This document shows positions 48,323 to 58,919 of a stretch of DNA of 64,000 nucleotides, in pieces. Both the position numbers and the translations under genes were made by a program. How positions within the stretch are numbered: position 1 is the stretch's first letter; each line of letters begins with the position of its first letter. This DNA is from Glandiceps talaboti. Lineage: Eukaryota; Hemichordata; Enteropneusta; Spengelidae. The notes under the pieces were generated by a model. That model did not search any database. It was given only the letters and a program-made list of their open reading frames with translations, and was not told the DNA's origin. The stretch is from the NCBI RefSeq assembly GCF_964340395.1, contig NC_135551.1, positions 23,057,003 to 23,121,002 of the forward strand. Direction: 5' to 3'.

Positions 48323-51214
48323 GATTTGTGTGTGTTTTTGTATAACGAACTAACTAAACCTGAACTCATTGGTCTCCAGTTATTCAGGTCTGGAGACCTG
48401 TTACTCTGTTGAATATTGACTATAAGATCGCAACTAAAGCCTTGTCGAACAGACTAAAGCAAGTGCTGCCCCCGATCATTCACAGCGATCAGACTGGTTA
48501 TTTGAAAGGCAGGTATCTTGGCGAAAATATTCGACTGATATCTGATATCCTTCATTTTACTAAGAAGAGAAAGATGAAGGGTGCCATTTTATTTGTAGAT
48601 TACAATAAAGCGTTTGACAGTGTAAATTGGGATTTTATGTTTCAAGTGTTGGAAAAATTTAATTTTGATACAAGCTTTATACAGTGGGTCAAAACACTTT
48701 ACATGAATATTACAAGTAGTATTAGTTATAAGGGTTGGAATACATATTATTTTTCACTTCAGAGACTTCAGTGATTCATTTCGCCATACGCCTCAACTAT
48801 ATTTTTCTATAATGCCTGCATAAAGTTCGATATGTGTACATACAACACTGCATTGCGTAGAACAAGACAGAACACGAACATGTAGTGACTCTGAGATATA
48901 AAAAGATCATGTCAATTATAATCAATGTTACTGTAAATTATTCGTGAATGAGAAAACACTAATTTGAACTGACTTGGCATAAGTACAATAGGACAAGCAG
49001 CATGCGATTTTAGCCACCCATAGCAACAAGGAAAACTTATCGTTGACATGGGAACAAACAAGTAGCTACGTTCTAAGGGCAGATGTTATTTCAAATGTCA
49101 TTTCAGGTAGACGTGTACATGGTTAGACTACAAACTCAGTACACAGACTGAAAGCTGTGAAAGCACTAGTACATGCAAAGTTGCGTTAACTTGTTAACAT
49201 TGGATGGTGGGATGCCGATCACCATATTGTTATACTTGCCTGTTTTCTTATTCTGTCCATTAGTCTCCCGATATGCTCATTACCAATTGTGTAGCGACCA
49301 CGTGCGAAGTTGTTGGCGGCGTCTTCCTTACCAGATATCAAATTTTCCGGATGGAAAAGTTTTCCGTAGGTGCCTTTACGAACTTGATCTGAAACAAGAT
49401 GTGTTGGGATGCCAAGATGTATACGTAATATTAAAACACATCATCGTACAATATAGAATCGATCTAGAACGTTTAACACAATGTTGTGCATTGAACAGAG
49501 AATAGATGTGAAATTCACTATGAAAAATAAACGAAGCAACAAGCTGATTTTGAAGTGTAACGATCTTATGAGAATTAATGTTGAACACGAAAGCGAGAAT
49601 AAACACAATCAAGTAAATTTATACTGCATAGTACAGGTGAAGTATGTATTTGCGATTTTTAAAATTATTTGTTTGATGTCAATGGTCATTATATATAGGG
49701 AGAGAAGCTATCTTGTGGATTATTGGCGCTAATCGACGAGTAAATATAGTATACATGACAATTGGTTGTACTTTATACTATAATAATCCATAACAAAACA
49801 CACCCGATTAATTGCAACGACAGGACTCAGTATAATAAGCTAAGGCAACCTTTCGTGGTTATCGAGTCGACTGGGGTCATCTGGTGGTCAGAGGACACGA
49901 CCTCTCATCGCCAATATTTGGAAATAAACGAGAATTGTGAACATACAGCATACAAAAACACTTAATAAACATCGGAATTCAAAGCTAGTGATACAATGTA
50001 CTAACAGAATTGTCATATATGATAAGATTGTATTCATTGGCTAATAGTACAAAGAGGGGAGGTTTTATTTTTTATTTTTACAGATATGGCTGCCATTCAG
50101 TCAAAATTCATAGAGCACATCATAATTCATGTGTTTATGTGTGCGACGCTTTTTAATCCAACTGGTTTCTAAAAAGTGGTTTTCTTTCTCTAGAACATGG
50201 ACCAGCCCTACCCTGTTCAAATATTTGTAAGACAAATGTAAAAAACGTGGTAAAATGTTGTCAGACATTAAAAGGGAGAGAAGTCCCTGCATCAACGGTA
50301 AGGAATCAATCACAATTCTCACTCCCCCCCCCCCCCCCCATCGCTGCCACCCACCGTGGTTTACTCGTATACCACCCTGACAGTGAATTTATGTGACGGA
50401 ACTGAATTGCTTTATTCCAGACCTGTGTTTGGATCTAACTGACAGAGTTGAAGGTCCGAACTCCCAAACACTAGATGGGCCGGGTGCACTACCTACACTG
50501 TTTAGGGTCAACTTCCCCAGTCCATCACATTATCCAAATATGTACTACTTTTCACTCTTCATACCACTCCTCTTCTGACACCACAACTAACAGTTGATGC
50601 ACTGCGTGGTTGTCAGCAGTGACAGTAATGTGTGCTTATATTGTGATACAATAATGGCAGTGGTGATATGTTGCAGCAGTGGAATGGGGAGCCTGTGGCG
50701 GTTGTGGGATGCCAATATCCCATAATAATGCAATGTTGGATGATATAACGAGTCTAAGTAAAATGTGACCCTTGCTCCCTTCATTCTTTTCTTCTGTAAG
50801 ATAATGCCCCCCCCCCCTCCAGAACCTAATAATTGTAAAATATTACCCCAAATTCCCCCCCCCCCCGTAATTACTGAAGATTTTTTTTCTTCATAACAGG
50901 TGTGGCTGCCATTGAATATACTAATGAGTACACATTTTAAGCACAAATCGTAAGGCGTAGAACTCACCAATGACAGTTGGTTCCAAGTCGACGAAGACGG
51001 TTCGAGGAACGTATTTGTCTGTTATTGTCTCAGAGAAGACGTTTTCGCCGTTACCAATCATCTCATTTTGCAACAAACAACCATCTGGACCAATACCATG
51101 TTCTTTACAGTATAATTCCCAGCAGGCATTGCCAATCTGTACACCAGCCTGGCCGACATGGACCGAGATAACTTCCCTGTGAGGTTTATCAAAAGGCTCA
51201 TATCCATATCCCAT
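45455..51214 (-). CDS. Divergent alpha-tubulin, minus strand, three coding exons found
   Basis: Exons: 51176 (or from ATG 51214)-50968, 49388-49240, 46453-45455, joined in frame. Tubulin signatures are intact: [27 protein letters not shown], the GTP loop [33 protein letters not shown]. The alpha-type C-terminal region identifies it as alpha rather than beta. It is strongly diverged: the K40 acetylation loop reads LQNEMIG, the catalytic E254 position is Asp (FVDYTT), there are insertions near GIDSKRPG and SEKTPNSN, and the tail ends SENE without a terminal tyrosine. The intron after RIRKQ has a GC donor (CAG|GCAAGT). The N-terminus is uncertain: either the 12-residue extension [12 protein letters not shown] continuous with the exon, or splicing at CACAG (51177) to an unseen ATG exon. 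All frames are open, so it is probably a functional specialised paralogue. Confidence 0.88.
46610..46790. mobile_element. C-run-rich fragment, probably transposon-derived
   Basis: AGGGAGCGGTCAG followed by T- and G-rich sequence and several GTGACCCCCCCC-like runs. The GTGACCC-plus-C-run motif resembles the interior ends of family D elements, but terminal repeats are not visible. Lies in the second intron of the divergent tubulin gene. Confidence 0.3.
47190..47282. repeat. (GATT)n microsatellite
   Basis: About 20 GATT units, decaying at the right edge. Confidence 0.95.
47612..47778 (+). repeat. Dispersed repeat family C, copy 2
   Basis: Inverted partner of 17,784-17,932. It has an additional segment of about 20 bases (CCCCGAACTCGGATGTTC) that, with the GAACATCCGAG at the other end, forms an internal inverted repeat. 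Confidence 0.75.
47848..48068. repeat. (CA)n/(CATA)n/(CGCA)n microsatellite
   Basis: CA dinucleotides, CATA array, a short CGCACG block and a second CATA array. Confidence 0.97.
48284..48322. repeat. (TTG)n trinucleotide repeat
   Basis: About 12 TTG units, about 60 bases upstream of the reverse-transcriptase fragment. Confidence 0.95.
48385..48774 (+). pseudogene. LINE reverse-transcriptase fragment
   Basis: The frame begins in the fingers with [20 protein letters not shown], continues through [18 protein letters not shown] and reaches RT motif [16 protein letters not shown], whose first Asp is a catalytic residue. It stops (TGA) just where the next conserved block (RGVRQGCPLSP in relatives) should start. 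The YADD catalytic motif, endonuclease and ORF1 are absent. The fragment is truncated at both ends, lies antisense in the second intron of the divergent tubulin gene, and is dead. By its motif wording I would place it in the L1/Tx1-like side of non-LTR elements, with modest confidence. Confidence 0.85.
50320..50880. mobile_element. TIR element family D, copy 3
   Basis: Ends in CCCCGTAATTACTGAAGA like the right ends at 14.64 and 56.88 kb. It shares GTTTGGAT(C/A)T...GAACTCCCAAA(C/T)ACTAG and CACACCACAACTAACAGTTGATGCACTGC-type blocks with the other copies. The left TIR is degraded into a C-run at 50326. Lies in the first intron of the divergent tubulin gene. Confidence 0.65.
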
Positions 51215-51725
51215 TGGTATGTTGTTCGGTTTATTCAACTACATGAGAGAAATAGAGTCACCAAAAGTATTATTTTCATTATGTCAACCTCGAGATGGAT
51301 AGCACCTCTATTTTTGTACTATTACAATGGTCTCCGTCTTTCCGTCTGTCTGTCTGTCTGTCTGTCAGTCCGCGCGTGCGTCAGTCTGTCCGTAATACAT
51401 CATTTCTCTGACTTCAATATCTCAATTCAAGTACACCTGGCACAAAGGTAAACTTTACCTTTTGAGTCAAAATTTTATCCCAAAAAATCGATTTCATCCA
51501 TCACTTACAAACTTAAAGTATGTGCATGTACTGTGTCTTGTATATACACGTCAATTATATTCGAATGTTGGTGCTTTTTTCACGTGGAATTCTATCTACG
51601 TCATTCTATCATCTTGTACAGACAGTGAAAGCAAGTACAGTTCTTGTTATCAATTAGTTGATGAGTCAACTGTCTACGTACGAGTAAGCAGCACTTATCG
51701 GTGTGTACAGTACTAGTGGACATTG

Positions 51726-52167
51726 CACTGAAACAAAACGTCGTCTGGCTCAACAAAATTCTCATTAACAAAGCTACATTCTATCAGCTGGCTAGACAAA
51801 AATCTTACCAACAGCGTTTCGTCAATTGTCTGGCGTCACAAACATTTTTACCGATATTGTTACACTTTCCTTGCGTGAGCTACCATTATCTTTCGAGATC
51901 AATGTCAAATTCATATGTCCCTGTCTGATAAACCTAAGGTCTGGCGGGTTCTTCGATATTTTTGAGACAGTCAATTGACTAAAATGTATCAATTGTAGTT
52001 CAGTTCTTGTTGTGTCAGACAATAACATGTGGAAATATTTATTTAGATTTTTGTTGAGCCAGACGAGAACATTTACAACATCAAAGAGATATTTTGTCTG
52101 GCCAGACAAAAACTGTGGCAATGTTAGTGAGATTTTTGTCGAACCAGGTGACGTTTCGTTTCAGGGT
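51726..52167. mobile_element. Family E TIR element, copy 2 (best preserved)
   Basis: The left end GAAACAAAACGTCGTCTGG then CTCAACAAAATTCTCATTAAC mirrors the right end, whose reverse complement is GAAACGAAACGTCACCTGG then TTCGACAAAAATCTCACTAAC. The interior holds repeated GTCTGGCCAGACAAAA-type palindromes (for example 52097-52112). No ORF of note. Confidence 0.7.
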
Positions 52168-52707
52168 TTTGTGATTTCCGTTGTAATTATCTACCTCTTT
52201 TACCACAAACTTCCACTTCACAACAATAACCACATTGTAAACGTTAGCTATATGCTGTATTACCCAACTATGTCTAATAAATGAAAGGCTATAAAAATAA
52301 ATTTAAATAGATATCCAAAACTTGAATTGGCCCATACCGACGACATTGCTGCAGATATTAAATTCCTGTTTAATGGCTATCTGAACATGGTAATTAACAC
52401 CTGTACAGACCTATAAGACCCTTTATAAATAAACATGTAACATAATGAATGATATGTTACATTATAGTATTATCATGGTATTATGGGAAAGAGGTTAATA
52501 GCAACAGAAGCAAGAACGGGTGAAGAAAGAAAGACAAACAAACAAACAAACAGACAGACAGACAGACATATTTCATGTCCATATGGCCAATCTTGTTTTC
52601 ATTCATGTGTGGAAAACTATTTGAACAATTTTTCTAGCCATTCAGTTATTAACTGCTCAAAATGGTCTATGATGCATTGACTGGCGAAGTATTGGCAAAT
52701 ATCCAAC

Positions 52708-53457
52708 CTAGTTCTGTTTCAAATGGTGTTGTCTTGTTGTGGACGTGGACAATCTTACCTTTACTACCTCTTGTACTTTCTTCTCTGTCCGATTCCAGCT
52801 ATTGTCCTGTCCTCGTGTCAACTCGTTGGAAATTGAGTTGTTAAAGCGTACTTGTCTACGATCTCTACCGAAGTTCCATCCCTGCTGCCCGCCAAACTCT
52901 GAGCGTCCCCGCTGCTCATCGATGTCACGTCCTTGCTGTCCATCAAACTCACGTATATCTTGCCTACCAAACTCGCGTACCCTCGGGTTATCAATTTCTC
53001 GTTCCCTCTGCCAGGCCAACTCATGTCTTTTCTGTCCATTTAACTTCTGTGTCGGCTCTCTGTCAAGGTTCAGTTCGGTTTTCTGAAGTCTGGTTTTCAG
53101 TTCTTTATTTTCTTCCGCAATATGTTCCAGCGATTCTTTCGTTTCCTCCTGTTCTTTGGTCAGTTGGTCGATTTTATCTGTCAGCTGGTCTACCTTACTA
53201 GTCATGTCCTGTGAAAGGTTATCCATTTTGTCACACAAATTTCTATTCATTCTGCGCAGTTCATCCACCACATCGATGTTCTTGTTACTTTTATATTCCC
53301 TTTCCAAACCTGATTTCATTGGGACGTCATGATACCCATTTGATCGTTTTTGCCCCAAGTCACGCAAGTTTGAGCGCGGACCTGGGTTGGACTCAACATC
53401 ACCACTCATAAAGAGCAGCATAAGAATAAGACGTAGACAAACCACTGTATCGTACAT
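52708..53457 (-). CDS. ORF1-like protein with N-terminal 2A-like peptide and coiled coil, 249 aa
   Basis: Open from ATG (53457) to a stop at 52708. Residues 4-17 are hydrophobic (VVCLRLILMLLFM), running into GDVESNPGP at residues 19-27 (53377-53403), a perfect match to the 2A consensus D(V/I)ExNPGP. Residues about 65-135 have heptad-like spacing (VDQLTDKIDQLTKEQEE) and predict a coiled coil. The remainder is rich in R, Q, G and D with imperfect REFGGQQGR-like repeats. Hydrophobic leaders ending in 2A are known at the N-terminus of ORF1 proteins of CR1-like retrotransposons and of some sea-urchin NLR proteins. The coiled coil and basic tail favour ORF1. At the 2A the ribosome is expected to skip the G26-P27 bond. 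No RT ORF follows on this strand, so it is a solo or truncated copy or a captured gene. Confidence 0.75.
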   Translation of the reverse strand: MYDTVVCLRLILMLLFMSGDVESNPGPRSNLRDLGQKRSNGYHDVPMKSGLEREYKSNKNIDVVDELRRMNRNLCDKMDNLSQDMTSKVDQLTDKIDQLTKEQEETKESLEHIAEENKELKTRLQKTELNLDREPTQKLNGQKRHELAWQREREIDNPRVREFGRQDIREFDGQQGRDIDEQRGRSEFGGQQGWNFGRDRRQVRFNNSISNELTRGQDNSWNRTEKKVQEVVKVRLSTSTTRQHHLKQN

Positions 53458-53459
53458 TT

Positions 53460-55980
53460 TGAAACTCCAATAGTATCTAGTTCAATCTGCTATTGTGGTT
53501 TCAACTTATTAAATGTAAACGTCCGTGCACAATATATACTGTAACTTTAAAGATATATTTGCTTTCTGATGATCAGCGTCTCTGCATGTAATTGGTTGAA
53601 TTGGACAAATTTACTGTTTTGTGACCAATAGGAGTACGCGAAAGGGGTGTCTGTTGACACTCTGGACACTCACCAAAAAACAGTGTTGTTTAACGCATGA
53701 GTACATGATCCAAATTCCGATTGTTTGTTCCTTGTCCGTTAAGCAGGTTTTAACAAATTAGTATTACCAGATTTTGATAAGAATTGTGAAAGAGTCGTAA
53801 CCTTTGAGATATCAACCACAGCTTGCAAATATTGGCGATGGTTGGACACGAACTAATTACAGTTTAATGGCAGTATTTATATGCCCTGTGTGAAGTATTC
53901 AAGTCGAGTGTCACTTATTCAATGTATATATCACCTGCAATGTAAAGTAACGATAATCACATCGTGATCTTTGCCCCATCCCCTCTAACCCTTGCCCTTC
54001 CATATCCTTACATATACTTCTCGCTGCCAAATTTTCTTCCCAAATTCTCCCTCTCTTTCCCTATCTCTCACTATATATCTCCTTCCCTCTATATTACTAT
54101 AACAGTCTGTTTTTTTACCGATCAACCGACCGACTGCTTGACTGACTGGCTGGCTTTTTAGCTAAACTTGAAACACCACTCCAGGAAATAAGCATTTTCA
54201 TAAAATATTTCTTCTGGCGTGACATTTCATGAATTTACATGGCATAAATTTCGTCATGTCATATCATGTCGTGTCACGTGAATATGCAAAAGTCGTGTTA
54301 CATCTTGTGAATCACGAAGCGCCAAAAAAAAAGACGCTAGTAAATTAACCAAAATGAAGAATTGCGATTATATAGCATATAAACTGATGACGTAAACACC
54401 AACTTCAATAAGATATCTCAAATAATAAAAAAAAAAACACTTTTCGTTATCCGGATACCCTGTTCTGATGCCGTTTCGGCGAACGCTATTTGTCAAATTA
54501 CAAAAGACAAAGAAATTAAGTAGCATTGTCGTTAAATGAAGTAGGTCTCTTTAGGGCGAAAATAAAGACACCCCACCCCAAAAGAGAGCCATTTTTCGTA
54601 CCTCAATTGGACAGCTAAAGTAGGAATTAAACAACTTGTCTCGTAAGCCTGGTAAAACGTGTAAACATGATGCACTCTATTAAAGTGTAAACAATGTAAA
54701 GAAACTATTCGTAGTCAAACATTAACTCCTAAATCATTCTACTCTAAAACTGTATATGGTTCAAATGTCAACTCGTAGACGCTTTAAACAAGTACGCCGA
54801 ATGTTGAGATGATAACAGGTGTACATGTCAGAAAGAGGAAGTCGGGTAACAAAAGTTTCCTCGTGAAAATCACGGGACTATTTCAACAAAGCCCGTGGGC
54901 GCTTTTTACCTGTGCCTGTAAAATTCAACTGTCTGATCTATGGAGTGCTTTTGTTACGAGTCACAGACCTAAATTATATCCATTCAGGATATTTTGGTAA
55001 ATTTTCATAATGAACTCTAGCATTTAACTTTGTAAACATTCCATTACGTGACAACATAGGTCTTCGACATCTCAACATCGCTATTTCGGAATTGTTCGTA
55101 CCAGGTACGATTGAACTGTCAACAAGTTTTTAATATGACATGATGTGTTAATTTTAGAACTTCATTATATGACTTCATTGTTTTGTAGAAGTATAATTAT
55201 AATGTTATTTTATGGTCTTTGAGATATGAACTTTCATTACTAATCTAGCGAAGGTGATTGCATATTAAATCTCAGATGATGTCTTTCATAAGACTTAAGA
55301 ATACGTCATGGTCTAAGAATAGAGATTTGTGTAAACTTTGAAATGTATTTAAGTTTTTTTTTTGTTTTTTTTTTGTTTTGTTTTTTTTTTGGGGGGGGGG
55401 GCATCTAGAGCAGGAGGATCGGAGTCGGAGATTGGTCTTGTTAGTTTGGCGTTCGTTGAACCATATATGAACGTTTCGTTGTGAGTGCTAGTCAACACAA
55501 TCCAAGTCGGTACGGTATCTTATAGAAGAGATGGTCTAAGAAGAAACTGGTTGGCTGGCTAATTCAACGTTATAGTCTTAAATGGAACAGACTAGCGATT
55601 GGAACAGCAGTGCGAGTGCCATTCGATAAACTGCACAGTAAGCCGGCCAACAACGTTTCACTTTAACGTTTATTTATGCCACATTTCTTACTTGTCTGTG
55701 TTTATGCCAGGTGATTGCAGAGTGTGTAATGTTGAATTTATTGTATCGTAACAGATGGTAAGAGAGATACAATGTTTACATAATGCAACCAGTATATTCA
55801 TCATTCATCAGAAGCAAAGGTTATCTTTAGTGGCAGAAGGGATATTTAAGAAGGTTGAAAGGTGAATTAACTTGTCGAGGTTAATAATTAATAACAAGTA
55901 GAGGTTTTTGTTTACACTTTAAAAACAAATCAACTGATCTTTAAGCCGTGCAAGAAATGAACCAAAATTGAAACGAACGC
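53460..55980. other. Gene-free stretch
   Basis: AT-rich with a T/G homopolymer run at about 55350-55400. Short ORFs only (up to 65 codons) and no recognised feature. It separates the ORF1-like gene from the family D element. Confidence 0.45.
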
Positions 55981-55982
55981 GC

Positions 55983-55984
<2 letters not shown>

Positions 55985-56024
<40 letters not shown>

Positions 56025-56068
56025 CGACGATGATGATGATGATGACGACGACGACGATGACGACGACA
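55985..56068. repeat. (GAT)n/(GAC)n trinucleotide repeat
   Basis: GAT units grading into GAC units. Confidence 0.97.
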
Positions 56069-56168
56069 TGTGTGTCTGTGTGTATAACATTTTAGTATAG
56101 TGGTAACGTCACTGATGACAACTCTATAGTTCAGTGATAAGAGTGTGCTATCTCGATGCTAATTAACG

Positions 56169-56888
56169 TAAGGGACCCTTCAGTAATTACAAGGGGGAGG
56201 GCCATGGGAAATCAACCCAGTCTGTGGCATCAAATGTAACCCCCCCCCCAGCCCGTTAGTAAGGAGCTCAAAATTAGTAGCTATAGTCAGGAGGTTCGAG
56301 GTTCGAATCCCGATCCCACTAGAGTCAGGGGATTTTTCTTTAGTAAGATCCCACCACATTGATAGTTTTGTTTCCCACTATTATCACCACAGGGAGTTCG
56401 TATTTGTATTAGATCAATGCCCGCGTTTGGATATCATTGGATGAGCTGAAGGCCAGAACTCCCAAATACTAGTTGAGGGCACAACTGACAACCTCATGAC
56501 CAAGGTCAACATCTCCGCTCCACCATATGATCCCCAATATCATGCCACGTTGTTTCTCCTTTACTACTGTGAGAGACCCACCTCTCTCCCCACACCACAA
56601 ATAACAGTTAATCCACTGCATTTCACTAATATGTTGTGATGTTACTGTCCAATAGTGACAGTGGTAAGATATGGTAGGAGTGGGATTTGGAACTGGTGGC
56701 AGCGGTGGGATCATGCCAAAATCACAATATAGTGCAATGTTAGATAAAACACTGAGTCATTATAAAATGTGACCCTCCCCTAATTGTTGTTTTCTATAAT
56801 ATGACCCTATCCTGGATACGAATTTGTAAAAATGTGACACCCCCCCATTCCCCAAGCCCTCCCCTTTATAATTACTGAAGGCTCCCTA
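56169..56888. mobile_element. TIR element family D, longest copy
   Basis: TAAGGGACCCTTCAGTAATT at the left is matched by AATTACTGAAGGCTCCCTA at the right. It is about 120 bp longer than the 14.04-kb copy because it contains an extra segment with GGTTCGAATCCCGATCCC (about 56301-56318), which fits an RNA polymerase III B box. The T-arm stem does not close well, so it is not a tRNA gene. The family is non-coding. Confidence 0.75.
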
Positions 56889-57163
56889 ACATAACCCAAA
56901 CGTCGACTCACAATGAAATATTCTAAGTTTCCCATACCAACTATCAGTGCCTTTGACCCTCTATGGTGGCACAACGATCATGGTGATTGGAAGAAACGTC
57001 TCCATCCTTCAATTCCAAAGGTGGAAAAAGGGCAAATTCTGGATTTTATTTTCATATTCATATTTCCCTAAATGCACTGGGTGTCATCGATCCACAAGGG
57101 ACTATATCCAAAACCTTGTCTTTCCTACAGTTTTTAGGCGTTGTTCTCTTTTTAAATGTGACT

Positions 57164-57375
57164 ACATACATACATACATACATACATACATACATACATA
57201 CATACATACATACATACATACATACATACATACATACATGCATACATGCATGCATGCATGCATGCATGCATGCATGCATGCATGCATGCATACATGCATA
57301 CATACATACATACATACGTACGTACGTACGTACGTACGTACGTACGTACATACATACATACATACATACATACAT
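57164..57375. repeat. (CATA)n-(CATG)n-(CGTA)n microsatellite
   Basis: CATA array with an internal GCAT block and a later CGTA block. All ORFs here are artefacts. Confidence 0.97.
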
Positions 57376-57388
57376 GCACACTCATTCA

Positions 57389-57635
57389 TAGACTGTCGAC
57401 AGTCGCTCGCGCCTTTTTTTCCTACGTTTTATCTAAACTTAAGTCGTCGCCGCGCTCCGATCCGGCGCAACACTACTATAATCGCATACTGATGTCGAGA
57501 GCCGAAGGCCCGAGCGGCCTTCGGCCTTCGATATCAGTATGCGATTATAGTAGTATTGCGTCGGATCGGAGCGCCACAACGACTTAAGTTTAGATAAAAC
57601 GTAGGAAAAAAGCGCGAGCGACTGTCGACAGTCTA
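57389..57635. mobile_element. Foldback element H: 247-bp near-perfect hairpin with 9-bp target duplication
   Basis: The left arm starts TAGACTGTCGACAGTCGCTC and the right arm ends with its exact inverse. The arms pair over about 120 bases with few mismatches, meeting at GCCGAAGGCC-CGAG-CGGCCTTCGGC. The 9-mer ACTCATTCA occurs immediately outside both ends (57380-57388 and 57636-57644). Long inverted repeats with a 9-bp duplication point to a Mutator-like (MULE) origin. There is no coding capacity. Confidence 0.85.
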
Positions 57636-57644
57636 ACTCATTCA

Positions 57645-58740
57645 CATCCTTGACACTACCTAAGCTTTAGTGTACATATTATAAACAGATTCTCGTTTTA
57701 TCGTGGTTTTGTTTAGACAGTTTTTATGTTGTGGGCATACCTTCACATGTGCACAGAACAGGACAGCAACGTATTCAATTCAAAGTAGAAACAAAATATA
57801 TTTTATTTTTACTCTTTCATGTTTGTGTGACAATCGTAAATGTGTTCATGTACGTACGCAATACAAGTACTAGATGTAACGATTGGTGGATGGATGTTAA
57901 ACCGTCAGGTATTAAACTGTATCGCTATGTGTTATTGTACTGTTGCAATTTCTTATTTTTATTGAATTGTACACGTGTATTTTCATGTCGTCCAATCACA
58001 TTCACAATTAGTTCACAATCAGATCTAGATTGTCTTTCAATGTTTTCTTATCACGTGATGATGATACACGCGTAGCAGTCATTATCTATATATATCTGTG
58101 GCCAGACTGACAACACAAGTTTGTGTTTTCTGTATCTGCAGGCTTGCAATACAGTTTGTGTCAATGTCAGAATCCAAAGTTTGCGTAGCCGTCACATGAC
58201 ATTTGATAAATTTACCATGACAAACGTACATTGATCCAATATCTACAAAACACATTGCTAGGATTACCGCACTGCTACTTCACTCTCAACCGAACGTAGC
58301 CTCTAAATTAAGAAATATTACACATACTACAAAAAACTTTTAAACCAAAATAATTCCATCATGTGAACAAAACGTCTTACTTCTCTTACAAAGTGCACAT
58401 TGTTATTTTATTCTAATAAAGATGTTAGACTGTAAGATACGTTGTCTCGCTCCGCCCTCGCGGGCCTCCTCCCTCCCGACTGTAGAGGGCGCCCGTCACG
58501 GCGTACCATTTGATGGTGATTCATTGTTATGGCAAGGGACGTACATGTCCTTGAATCATAGAATGTGAATGCAAGTAATTGCAACAGAATCATTAGCCAA
58601 GAATGTGTTCCATTGGCAAACGATAACATTCAATGAGTCAAATTACAACTGATTCACAAAAAATACTAATCTGATGAGTAAAGAAGAATGCCGAACAAGT
58701 TATTATAAAAACAACTTTGAACAGGGCTCAGACCGTAGAG
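57645..58740. other. Gene-free stretch
   Basis: A 114-codon plus ORF (57731-58075) has hydrophobic segments but no recognisable family. A GC-richer patch lies at 58446-58505. No splice structure could be built. Confidence 0.35.
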
Positions 58741-58777
58741 ATAGACAGGCAGGTAGGTAGGTAGGCAGACAGAGAGA

Positions 58778-58860
58778 CATACATACATACATACATACAT
58801 ACATACATACATACATACATACATACATACATACAGAGACAGACAGACAGACAGACTGTC
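58778..58860. repeat. (CATA)n/(CAGA)n microsatellite
   Basis: About 13 CATA units, then CAGA units. Confidence 0.96.
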
Positions 58861-58919
58861 AGAAAGACAGACAGATTGACTGATGACTGACTGACTGATA
58901 AACACACAGGCAGTCGCAA

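Noticed and set aside
56290-56325. tRNA gene at the B-box sequence
   Set aside because: The TTCGAAT loop is present but its 5-bp T stem does not pair beyond two bases, and no acceptor stem or A box is found.
56485-56497. ATGAG|GTTGTC (minus) as the missing first exon of the divergent tubulin
   Set aside because: Weak donor and located inside a family D transposon copy.
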